A DNA stretch of 64,000 nucleotides. Source: JANSXG01 sp024743075. Its GTDB lineage: Bacteria; Planctomycetota; Phycisphaerae; Phycisphaerales; UBA1924. The translations under genes were made by a program, and so were the position numbers. The stretch is taken from NCBI GenBank assembly GCA_042140185.1, contig CP159477.1, positions 2,666,001-2,730,000 of the forward strand, read 5' to 3'. This document shows positions 10,909 through 18,313 of the stretch, one piece after another. A model generated the notes under the pieces. It worked only from the letters and a program-made list of their open reading frames with translations. It had not been told where the DNA came from and searched no databases. Position 1 is the first letter of the stretch. Each line of letters begins with the position of its first letter.

Positions 10909-11418
10909 CTAGGCCTGCACCTTCCAAACGACATAGGAAGAGATACCGCTTGGCCCGAGCGAGACCACATCGCCGTGGGAAAGCATGGTCCAGCCCCCGT
11001 TCGGTTCGAGCCGCGCACCGTTGTGGTACGTGCCGAGCCGACTCTGCCGATCCTTCACCGCCGCGCAGTCGCCCTCGTCGGCTGACAGACATCGAAACGC
11101 GCAGTGCGTTCGTGAGACCTCAACCGGGTGCAGATACATCGCGTCGGCAACGTCGTAGTCGATCACATCTCCCGCCGGCTCCTCAGTTGGCGACGCGTAC
11201 CGACCGATCACGACTTCCTCTGCTCCTAGCGCGATCAGCCGAGAGGTGTACGGGCCCGCACCGACGAGGTACCAGCCAGACCGAAGAGCCGCGAACACGC
11301 GATGAAGCATCGCTCGCCGCTCAGCATCAGAAACAGAAACGAGCCGCTCCATGTCCCGAAGTCGGGACCGGAGGATCAACTCAAGCAGAATCTGTTCAGC
11401 CGACGAGTTGCTGTGCAC
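10909..11418 (-). CDS. FHA-domain protein convergent with the kinase operon
   Basis: 169 residues. The N-terminal 45 residues are helical. The rest is a forkhead-associated domain with its hallmark residues: VVIGR, then VSRTHC (the S-R-x-H phosphothreonine-binding signature), then a G-x-x-x-N-G turn (LGTYHNGARL) and LSHGDVVSLG. FHA domains bind phosphothreonine peptides, so it is a natural reader for the kinase 460 bases away. It is read towards the kinase operon with only 7 bases between the two stop codons. Its promoter must lie in the non-coding DNA right of 11418. Confidence 0.85.
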   Translation of the reverse strand: MHSNSSAEQILLELILRSRLRDMERLVSVSDAERRAMLHRVFAALRSGWYLVGAGPYTSRLIALGAEEVVIGRYASPTEEPAGDVIDYDVADAMYLHPVEVSRTHCAFRCLSADEGDCAAVKDRQSRLGTYHNGARLEPNGGWTMLSHGDVVSLGPSGISSYVVWKVQA

Positions 11419-12441
11419 CGCTCATCCTCCGAGACAAAGAAAGGCCATCGCGCCGTTGCACTCGACCACGGGTCTGATCGACGCAGAACTCAAGTCTCCG
11501 TCAACGACAGATGACGGAGTTCCCAGCCCGCTGTCCCACCTGTCCCAGTTGAACCAGCGCATTCCCACTATCACCCCCGACCTGCACGCGCGGGTCCGCG
11601 GGAAGGGGCATGAGGGAGGAATGGGCGCAGTAGGGGTTAATAGTCGAAAACCGCTGGGACATCTGGGACACCCCGGACGAACCCGCGCGCATTTTCAGCA
11701 CCAGGTCCCCGCTCACTCCGAACCGGGTAGGGCGATGGGCAATTCCCGGAACACCGGATGGGACCCAATGAACCACCACAACAGGGGTGGCGCACGCGTC
11801 CACACAAGACCCTGACAAAGCAGATGGGGGAAAGGAGGGGGAGGGGATATGTTTTAAGGTCAATGCCCAGACCGGGGTGGGGCGATGGTTCAACCTAACA
11901 GATTCCCAATGGGACCCTTTTTCCTGCTGCACAGCTTTCAACGCCGCTCAATCGATGCATCGGCCCATTGTCGCATCATCCCTGTTTAGGGGCTTAGCAT
12001 CACACTTGGACCGAATGACGAACCGATTCACCCAAAACAGGGGTGAAATCGAACCATCGACGGCGAGCCGATCGGTGGGTCAGGTCGAAGCATCCTCACT
12101 TGGCGTGGCGATTGGGCTACGTTTGGATTGCTCCAGCCAAGCCGGAGCAATTTGACCATCACTGCTTTTCAGTTGCCGGATGCACGTTGACTGGATCAGC
12201 TCGTGCAGCCGGTCGCTGCGATGGCCTTCGAAATGGGTATGGCTACCGCGACCTTTCTGACTCGCGGGGAGTCCGCCATGTTCTTGTTTGAGCCAAGTTT
12301 TCTTGATTCTGATCTTGGCACATTGGGATTTTCATCCGGACAGGCGAAGCCGCAACAGCCCGTCATGGTCCGACTAACAGCGCATTTACAGCGCCTCAAA
12401 AATATGCGGAAAGATATCGCGTAGGTACGGCACATTGGAAC
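11419..12441. other. Non-coding right end of the island
   Basis: About 1 kb without a convincing gene on either strand. Composition is more mixed than in the flanks, with several A/T-rich runs. It holds one clear repeat structure (11531-11670) and presumably the promoter of the FHA gene. I looked for integrase, excisionase or transposase remnants and saw none I could support. Confidence 0.5.
11531..11670. repeat. Doubled TGGGACA motif in inverted orientation
   Basis: CTGTCCCACCTGTCCCAG at 11531-11548 is matched, inverted, by CTGGGACATCTGGGACA at 11654-11670. Each arm itself contains two TGGGACA (or complement) units 9 bases apart. It lies upstream of the FHA gene, near the island end. It could be a protein-binding site or a relic of a replication or transfer gene. 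Function unknown. Confidence 0.45.
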
Positions 12442-12496
12442 GGAGAGCGCTTGCATGGCATGCAAGAGGTCGTCGGTTCGATCCCGATCGGCTCCA
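12442..12496 (+). other. 3' fragment of a tRNA-Ala(GGC) gene, putative attachment site
   Basis: From GGAGAGCGC onward the sequence is a normal bacterial tRNA-Ala. It has an anticodon stem CTTGC/GCAAG around the loop ATGGCAT (anticodon GGC), a T-arm GTCGG-TTCGATC-CCGAT, and the acceptor strand CGGCTCC plus discriminator A. The required 5' partner GGAGCCG and a D-arm are missing to the left, so this is not a working tRNA. A tRNA 3' end without its 5' half is the classic footprint of site-specific integration. CCA is not encoded. Confidence 0.75.
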
Positions 12497-12503
12497 CTTT
12501 GAA

Positions 12504-12530
12504 GACCTCGGACGATCGTTCGGGGTCTTT
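12504..12530 (+). terminator. Intrinsic terminator after the tRNA-Ala remnant
   Basis: A 12-bp hairpin arm GACCTCGGACGA pairs with TCGTTCGGGGTC (three wobble pairs) and is followed by TTT. It sits 8 nt after the tRNA acceptor, as expected for the original tRNA transcription unit. This supports the right side being the ancestral chromosome. Confidence 0.7.
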
Positions 12531-12571
12531 TGCTTTTGATGCTCGAATCGATCGCAACCGCTCCAAAAAGT

Positions 12572-12600
12572 GAAAGGCCCGCCTGTGCGGCGGGCCTTTC
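12572..12600 (-). terminator. Intrinsic terminator of the PEP-CTERM-like gene
   Basis: Perfect 12-bp arms GAAAGGCCCGCC and GGCGGGCCTTTC around a 5-nt loop. On the minus strand the hairpin is followed by ACTTTTT. It lies 27 bases beyond the stop codon at 12628. Confidence 0.85.
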
Positions 12601-12627
12601 CGGAGTCTGGGCTTCCTGGCAGCTCGA

Positions 12628-13287
12628 TTACGCGCGAGCGCGACGGCGGCGGACGCTGATCAGCGTCCCCATCGCCAGCAGAGCCGCGGAGGAGGGCGCG
12701 GGCACTACTGAAATCGTGAAGTTGTCGAAGATGAAGCCCATCGGCTGGAAGGGGCCGTCTTCCAAACCCCAGTTGAACGACGAGATGCCGTTGAAGTCGT
12801 AGGTACCGACGGCGCCCAGGATGTCGAGCGAGTCCAGGCGATCGCCGCCGTACGTCGCCTGGAAGAGGGCGCGGAAGGTATCGCCGATCTGCGCTGCTTC
12901 GTCGGTGGCGACGCCGATGGGGAACTGGTCCGGATGCTCGGCGAGGAAGAAACCGTCCACCGCCGGATCGTTGTCGCGGATGATGAAGTACGGCGTCGCG
13001 CCGTTCGGGTAGGGGTTGGCCATGCCGCCGGAGATGCCATCGAGGGTCAGGACGAACGACTCCTGAATAATCTCGTAGCCCCGGGTCGGGAAGTTGGTGC
13101 TGTCGACGAAGTTGTTGGAATCGACCTGGAAGCTCATGACGGCGGAATCGCCGGGGTTCACGTCGGCCCACTGGCCGATGTTGACGCCGCCGAAGTCGAC
13201 CTGCCCGACGATGTCGATCTGAATGATGTCGGCGGAGGCGACGCCGGTGATGCCGAGCGCAACGGCTGCGATAGCGATGTTCTTCAT
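12628..13287 (-). CDS. Secreted protein with PEP-CTERM-like sorting tail
   Basis: 219 residues. A signal peptide (MKNIAIAAVALGITGVASA) precedes a beta-rich, Asp/Gly/Phe-rich domain. The C-terminus reads VPAPSSAALLAMG followed by a short hydrophobic segment and RRRRARA. That is the pattern of PEP-CTERM sorting signals (here P-A-P in place of P-E-P) recognised by exosortase in the export of extracellular matrix proteins. The ATG at 13285-13287 has GGGAGA upstream. A strong terminator follows. It is a single-gene unit divergent from the unknown gene at 13492. The substrate or binding role is unknown. Confidence 0.75.
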   Translation of the reverse strand: MKNIAIAAVALGITGVASADIIQIDIVGQVDFGGVNIGQWADVNPGDSAVMSFQVDSNNFVDSTNFPTRGYEIIQESFVLTLDGISGGMANPYPNGATPYFIIRDNDPAVDGFFLAEHPDQFPIGVATDEAAQIGDTFRALFQATYGGDRLDSLDILGAVGTYDFNGISSFNWGLEDGPFQPMGFIFDNFTISVVPAPSSAALLAMGTLISVRRRRARA

Positions 13288-13392
13288 CTCAATTCTCCCT
13301 GCTGCAAAGCGTGCCGTTACGGCACCAATCTGGAATGGAGGACGCAGCCACGCCGCGGCCCAGGACAGCGTCAAGGTACAGGGGATTTTTTG

Positions 13393-13426
13393 TCCCGTCA
13401 ATTTTCCCATGGGAAAATTGACGGGA
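13393..13426. repeat. Perfect 34-bp palindrome between divergent genes
   Basis: TCCCGTCAATTTTCCCA followed directly by its exact reverse complement, with no loop and no mismatch. It lies in the 204-bp divergent spacer between the PEP-CTERM-like gene and the gene at 13492, just upstream of the latter's putative -35. The likely role is an operator for a dimeric regulator; the T/A-rich core also allows a cruciform. Confidence 0.85.
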
Positions 13427-13429
13427 ATT

Positions 13430-13459
13430 TTGGTCTTCGGCCCCGGGTTCGGGTATGCT
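13430..13459 (+). promoter_or_regulatory. Putative promoter of the gene at 13492
   Basis: TTGGTC (13430-13435), an 18-bp spacer and TATGCT (13454-13459). It abuts the 34-bp palindrome, so a protein bound there would touch the -35 region. The expected transcript start leaves a leader of about 25 nt with AAAGGA before the ATG. Confidence 0.5.
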
Positions 13460-13491
13460 CCTGCGAGATACGGGAAAGGATGCCATCCCAC

Positions 13492-14736
13492 ATGGCTGTC
13501 AGAAACCGAACAACCGCTGCTGCGTCCACCCAGCGCTTCGACGACGCGCTGGACCAGACCTACCAAGGAGTCCGCGGCGCCCTCACCGAGGTCCTGATCA
13601 GCGTGAAGGCCGACCCGACCAAGCCGCAGGACATGGCTCGGCGGTTCGGGATCAACAAGAATCTGGCGTGGAAGATCTCGAAAATCGTCACGGTTCCCGA
13701 GCCGCATTCCATTATTTCGAATCTGCCCGGCGATACCGGAATGGAGCGGATTCTCAAGGCGTTCGAGTCCGGCGGCGCTTCGAAGTCGAGCGTGGACGCG
13801 GCACGGGCGGCGATCGACAAGTTCGATCGCATGGTAGAGCTGCACGTGGACGACCGGTCCACCCTCCAACTCGTGCTCTCGAGCAATGCTCCGCACAAAG
13901 TGCCTCAGGAGCACCTGCACGCGACGCGGAAGATGGCGTTTCAGGGCAACAGCGCGATCTGGGGTATCCAGGCACGGGTCCGGATGGCCTCATTCTTCCT
14001 CGCGCCGAACACGGATGACCCCACCCGGCTGGACACCGCCAGTGTGGGCGGGCTGATCGATGTGCGCCGGCTGAGGGCGGATGTGAGCGTGCCGCTGTTC
14101 ATGCGTTTCGCCTACAACGACGACGGCTCGGTCCGGACGGACGCCAAGGCGGAGCCGATTTGCCCGTCCGACGGTTCGGGGAACCCGCTGATGCTCATGC
14201 GGGATTTCTGCACGACGCCGGATCCGGCGTTCCAGCCGATCACGCGCGGCGAAGTCACTCGGTACATGCTCTCGCCGGGCCCGATCGGTAACCACGGACG
14301 CCAGACCTGGATCTTCGGCGAGCGGGCTCGCAGTTTCGCGAGCATCTACGCCGACGAGCACAATGCCGTGGGCGAACACGCGGTGCCGATCCAGGTCCCA
14401 ACGGAGTGGTTGGTGTGCGATCTGTTGGTCCACCGGGAACTTGAATTCGCCATGACGCCGCGGCCGCTGGTCTACAGCCTGGTTGGGGCGGAGGTCGGGC
14501 CGGGCGAGGGCTCCGAGTTCGATCGGCTTCCGATTGCCGAGCAGATGCAGAGCATCGGACACTCGCCTCCGGAGGTCGCGACCCCCCTGATGCCCGAACA
14601 CCCGGACCTGATCGAGCATGTGTACGGGCGTCTCGGCTGGGATCCCGCGGACTTCCACGGCTTCCGGTTCGCGATGCGCTATCCGCCGATGCCGAGTTCG
14701 GTGGTCATCCAGCACGATCTGGCGATGCCCGAGTAA
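13492..14736 (+). CDS. Conserved unknown protein with N-terminal helix-turn-helix-like segment
   Basis: 414 residues from the ATG at 13492 (AAAGGA 10 nt upstream; an in-frame ATG also lies at 13479). Residues about 35-60 (DMARRFGINKNLAWKISKI) read like a winged or classic HTH recognition region. The remaining 350 residues have mixed alpha/beta character without a motif I can name, and there is no signal peptide or membrane segment. It stands just upstream of argR but ends before the argR promoter, so it is probably not part of that operon. I do not recognise the family; a DNA-binding sensor is one possibility. Confidence 0.7.
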   Translation: MAVRNRTTAAASTQRFDDALDQTYQGVRGALTEVLISVKADPTKPQDMARRFGINKNLAWKISKIVTVPEPHSIISNLPGDTGMERILKAFESGGASKSSVDAARAAIDKFDRMVELHVDDRSTLQLVLSSNAPHKVPQEHLHATRKMAFQGNSAIWGIQARVRMASFFLAPNTDDPTRLDTASVGGLIDVRRLRADVSVPLFMRFAYNDDGSVRTDAKAEPICPSDGSGNPLMLMRDFCTTPDPAFQPITRGEVTRYMLSPGPIGNHGRQTWIFGERARSFASIYADEHNAVGEHAVPIQVPTEWLVCDLLVHRELEFAMTPRPLVYSLVGAEVGPGEGSEFDRLPIAEQMQSIGHSPPEVATPLMPEHPDLIEHVYGRLGWDPADFHGFRFAMRYPPMPSSVVIQHDLAMPE

Positions 14737-14751
14737 ACGGGGGCATCAGGA

Positions 14752-14787
14752 TTGCATGAATATGCATAACTGTGTATATTCATTCGT
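14752..14787 (+). promoter_or_regulatory. argR promoter with overlapping ARG-box-like operator
   Basis: TTGCAT (14752-14757), a 17-bp spacer and TATATT (14775-14780) end 7 nt before the argR ATG. Inside lies an inverted repeat with arms ATGAATAT (14756-14763) and ATATTCAT (14776-14783) plus partial inner matches, close to ARG-box half sites (TGAAT...ATTCA). The repeat covers both promoter elements, so arginine-loaded ArgR should shut off its own operon. Transcription would begin at or within a base of the ATG, making the mRNA leaderless. Confidence 0.8.
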
Positions 14788-15261
14788 ATGGCCAAACCGG
14801 ACCGCCAACGCCTGATCCAGCGACTGCTCAGCGAGCAGACCATCGACAGTCAGCACGAGCTGCGCGATCGGCTTGCGCAGGTCGGTGTCGAGGTGACTCA
14901 GGCGACCCTCTCGCGGGATCTTCGCGCGCTGGGCATCGTGAAGGCACCGAGCGGCTGGGTCTTGCCCGACGGCCTCGGCGCTCCTGCCGGTCCGAAAGCC
15001 TTCGAGGATGCGGTCCGGGCTCACCTGCTTTGGGCCAAGGCGGCCGCAAGCCTCGTCGTGATCCGCACCCAGCCGGGGCACGCCGATGCGCTCGCGATCG
15101 AGTTTGACCGCTCGCCTCAGGAAGAGATGGTCGGCACCATCGCAGGCGACGACACTATTTTCATTGCGACCCCGTCTTCGGACGACGCCGAGGCGCTCGC
15201 CTCGCGCCTGGAACGGATCGCGTTCTTCGACTCGGCGGACGCGTCGAGAGATCGGGCCTGA
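14788..15261 (+). CDS. argR: Arginine repressor ArgR
   Basis: 157 residues, normal family length. The N-terminal winged helix carries the diagnostic QATLSRDLRALGIVK. The C-terminal oligomerisation/arginine-binding domain shows QPGHADALAIEFD and the GTIAGDDTIF core with its paired Asp residues. It controls arginine biosynthesis in response to arginine and lies first in the arg operon behind an ARG-box-like palindrome, so autoregulation is expected. The ATG at 14788 is the only sensible start for the family, yet there is no ribosome binding site before it. Confidence 0.95.
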   Translation: MAKPDRQRLIQRLLSEQTIDSQHELRDRLAQVGVEVTQATLSRDLRALGIVKAPSGWVLPDGLGAPAGPKAFEDAVRAHLLWAKAAASLVVIRTQPGHADALAIEFDRSPQEEMVGTIAGDDTIFIATPSSDDAEALASRLERIAFFDSADASRDRA

Positions 15262-15264
15262 TCG

Positions 15265-16352
15265 ATGAGCAGTCCGAAACGGGTGGTGGTGGTCGGCGCG
15301 TCCGGTTACACCGGCCTCGAAGCGATCGAGCTTCTGAGCAGACATCCGAGCGTCGAGCTGGTTGGCATCTTCGGCTCCACTGGCGGCTCGAGCGCTGGCC
15401 AGCGCCTGCGCGATCTCGCGCCCGGTTCGCGGCCACCGGGCTGGGCGAGATGATCGTCGGTGAGGCCACGGTCGAGCGGATCGCCGAGTTGGACCCGCAC
15501 GCGGTGATCCTCGCAACGCCGCACGAGGCGAGCCTGGATCTCGCGCCGGCGTTGCTTGAGCGCGCCGGCGCGGTTGTCATTGACATCTCCGGCGCGTTCC
15601 GCCTGCGCGACAGTTCTCTCTACCCGAAGCACTACGGTTTCGAGCACACCCGTCCAGACCTCCTCCGCGGTGCCGCGTTCGGCATTCCGGAACTCTCCGA
15701 CCGGATCGGCGGCTCGCGGCTCGTTGCGGTCGCCGGCTGCTACGCGACGGCCAGCATGCTTGCGATCGCACCGCTCGTTGATTGTGGCCTGGTGCACCCC
15801 CACCGTCCGGTGATCGTGGACGCGGTGAGCGGCGTGAGCGGCGCGGGACGCAAGGCCGTTCTCGAGCACACCTTCAGCGAACTGTCGCTCAAACCCTACA
15901 AGGTGTTGTCGCACCGGCACGCTCCGGAGATCGCGCAGGGCGCCGGGCTTTCGCCGAGCCAGAAACTGCTGTTCACGCCAAGCGTGGCACCTTTCGACCG
16001 GGGCATCGTGGCCACCGTCCATGTCGACCTGATCGGCGACGCTGTTTCCGAGGATCTCCGCGAGGCGTTCGAACGGGCCTACGAAGGCCAGCCCTTCGTG
16101 CGCGTGCTCGGCGAGAACGTCTGGCCGTCGGTCGGCGGGGTGGTGCGCACGAACTTCTGCGACATCGGCTGGTGCTTCGATGAAGAAGCGGGCGAGACGC
16201 CTCACGCCGTGATCATCAGCGCGCTCGACAACCTGACCAAGGGCGCCTCAGGGCAGGCGATCCAGTGCATGAACATCGCCCTCGGCCTCGACCAGGCCGA
16301 AGGGCTGCTGCCGAGCAGCCCGCGCCAGCAACTGATCGGAGGCGCGTCGTGA
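15265..16352 (+). CDS. argC: N-acetyl-gamma-glutamyl-phosphate reductase (apparent frameshift)
   Basis: This enzyme performs the NADPH-dependent reduction of N-acetylglutamyl phosphate, step three of arginine synthesis. The N-terminus VVVVGASGYTGLEAIELL is the Rossmann loop. The catalytic Cys is in AGCYATAS. The C-terminal signature LTKGASGQAIQCMNIALG is present. The frame breaks at about 15418-15426 (GCGCCCGG): reading resumes with FAATGLGEMIVGEA in another frame, which one missing C would explain. It starts 3 nt after argR and overlaps argB as GTGA. The rest is intact, so a sequence error is more likely than a pseudogene. Confidence 0.92.
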
Positions 16353-17251
16353 ATGCTGCGAACAGCGGTATGGAGCGCCCCATCGTGATCAAGATCGGCG
16401 GGGCGATCATCGACCAGACCGCGGCGTTGTCGCGCCTCTGCGAGATGGTCGCCAAACTGCACTGCTCGCTGGCGCAACGCGAGAGCCGCCGCGGCGTCGT
16501 TGTTGTTCACGGCGGCGGGCTGGCCATCGACGCTCACCTGCGCCAGCTCGGCTACGAACCGCACCGTGTTGACGGCATCCGCGTGACACCGCCGGACCAG
16601 ATCGACGCGGTCGTTGAAGTGCTCGCCGGGCGGATGAACCGCTCGCTGGTCGGCAAGATCGACGCATCGCTCAAGCGGGCCGGGACGGCCCATCGCGCGG
16701 TCGGCCTGAGCATCGGCGACGGCGGGCTCACCACGGCGCGTCCGGTCGCGTGTGGCGATATCAACTTCGGCTGCGTCGGCGAGGTCACCGGCGGCGACCC
16801 CGCGCTCGTCGACACGCTGCTCGGCAGCTGCTTTCTGCCGGTGATCAGCCCGATCGCCAGCAACGATGTCGGCGGCGTGTGCGGCGCGTTGAATGTGAAC
16901 GCCGACGACGCCGCGGCGGCGGTGGCGGGCATCATCGACGCACAGTCGCTGGTGCTGCTCAGCGATGTCCCGGGCGTGCTCGACGCGGATCGTCAACTCA
17001 TCCTGGAACTCGACGCCGCGACGATCGACAGACTCATCGCCGATGGCGTGATCACCGGCGGCATGATCCCGAAAGTGCGCGCGGCGCTCGACACCGCGAC
17101 CAGAACCGGCGTCGCAACCCGGATCGCCTCATGGAAAGATCCGGCGGCCTTGCTCGCGCTCGCTTCCGGCGGCGACTGCGGCACGCTCGTGCTTCCGGCC
17201 CCGTCGATGACGCATGCTCACTCAACCCTCGGTGCGGAGGACCGCTCGTGA
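16349..17251 (+). CDS. argB: Acetylglutamate kinase
   Basis: This enzyme phosphorylates N-acetylglutamate, step two of arginine synthesis. 300 residues. Motifs of the amino-acid kinase fold are present: IKIGGAIID near the N-terminus, VVVHGGG, and LNVNADDAAAAVAG, with the LLSDVPGVLD segment and GGMIPKV at the C-terminus. The GTG start overlaps the argC stop, and the stop overlaps the argF GTG, each by GTGA. That is a strong sign of translational coupling along the operon. Intact. Confidence 0.94.
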   Translation: MNAANSGMERPIVIKIGGAIIDQTAALSRLCEMVAKLHCSLAQRESRRGVVVVHGGGLAIDAHLRQLGYEPHRVDGIRVTPPDQIDAVVEVLAGRMNRSLVGKIDASLKRAGTAHRAVGLSIGDGGLTTARPVACGDINFGCVGEVTGGDPALVDTLLGSCFLPVISPIASNDVGGVCGALNVNADDAAAAVAGIIDAQSLVLLSDVPGVLDADRQLILELDAATIDRLIADGVITGGMIPKVRAALDTATRTGVATRIASWKDPAALLALASGGDCGTLVLPAPSMTHAHSTLGAEDRS

Positions 17252-18237
17252 CGACGACACTCAAACCGATCGCCATGCCAACAGCCGGGTCGCCAGAGGG
17301 CCTGCTCGAAGCGGGCACCGACTTCCTCTCGCTGCGCACCCTGTCGCGCGATGGATTGCGGGACCTTGTCGAACTGTCATTGCTCGCAAAGGCCGATCCT
17401 TCGCGTTTCTCGAAGGCGCTGTCAGGAACGAGCGTCGCCCTGCTGTTCGAGAAGGCGTCGCTGCGGACCAGGGCCGCGTTCGAGGTCGGCATCAACAGAC
17501 TCGGAGGGCACAGCGTCTACTTCGATCACAACGCCGGACGCCTCGGCGAGCGCGAGAGCGTTTCGGACTACGCGAAGAACCTCGAGCGTTGGTTCGGCCT
17601 GATCGTCGCGCGGACCTACCGGCACGCCACCATCGAGAAGCTTGCCGACGCGTCGTCGGTGCCGGTCATCAACGCGCTCAGCGACGCGAGTCACCCGTGC
17701 CAAGCGCTCGCCGACACGCTGACGCTCGTCGAGCACCTCGGCGGGTTCGACGCCCTGCGTGGGCAGAAGGTTGCGTTCGTCGGCGACGGCAACAACGTGT
17801 GCGTATCGTTCGCCAGAGCGATGGCGTTGTGCGGCTGCGAAACCGTTGTCATCGCGCCGGAAGGCTACGGCATCGAGGACGACATTCAGGCGGAGATTCG
17901 CGCGGCCGCCAACGCCAACGGGGGTGTTTTTGAGTCCGGTGCGGATGTTTCGTTGGTTTCTGGCGCTCGGGCCGTCTATACCGATGTATGGGTTTCGATG
18001 GGTCACGAGGAGAGCGTCGCGACGCGGACCAGAGCGTTCGAGCCGTACCGCGTCGACTCATCGCTCATGAGCCACGCCGCCGACGATGCGCTGTTTTTGC
18101 ATTGCTTGCCGGCGAAGCGCGGGCTTGAAGTGACTGACGAAGTCATCGACGCTCCCGGCTCGGTTGTCTTTGATCAGGCCGAGAACCGCATGCACACGCA
18201 GAACGCGGTGTTGCTGCGCCAGCTCGGCAAGGCCTGA
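17248..18237 (+). CDS. argF: Ornithine carbamoyltransferase
   Basis: This enzyme makes citrulline from ornithine and carbamoyl phosphate. About 329 residues. The carbamoyl-phosphate loop appears as SLRTRAAFEVG (the S-x-R-T-R motif), followed by HPCQALADTLT. The ornithine/catalytic loop HCLPAKRG carries the essential Cys. The FVGDGNNVCVS segment marks the second domain. The GTG start overlaps the argB stop. About 75 nt separate it from argG. Intact and of normal length. Confidence 0.95.
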   Translation: MTTTLKPIAMPTAGSPEGLLEAGTDFLSLRTLSRDGLRDLVELSLLAKADPSRFSKALSGTSVALLFEKASLRTRAAFEVGINRLGGHSVYFDHNAGRLGERESVSDYAKNLERWFGLIVARTYRHATIEKLADASSVPVINALSDASHPCQALADTLTLVEHLGGFDALRGQKVAFVGDGNNVCVSFARAMALCGCETVVIAPEGYGIEDDIQAEIRAAANANGGVFESGADVSLVSGARAVYTDVWVSMGHEESVATRTRAFEPYRVDSSLMSHAADDALFLHCLPAKRGLEVTDEVIDAPGSVVFDQAENRMHTQNAVLLRQLGKA

Positions 18238-18313
18238 CGACTCCCTCAGCTCATCTGAACTCACACCACCTATCAACTGACGGCGCCACATGATCGGCGC
18301 GGAGAGAAAAACC

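Noticed and set aside
11501..11941. A 146-codon minus-strand frame in the island end
   Set aside because: Composition is erratic, there is no ribosome site and no domain, and it crosses the inverted TGGGACA blocks.
12421..12496. A complete tRNA-Ala gene
   Set aside because: The 3' two-thirds are perfect, but no 5' strand pairs with the acceptor (GGAGCCG is missing) and no D-arm can be built, so it is called a fragment.
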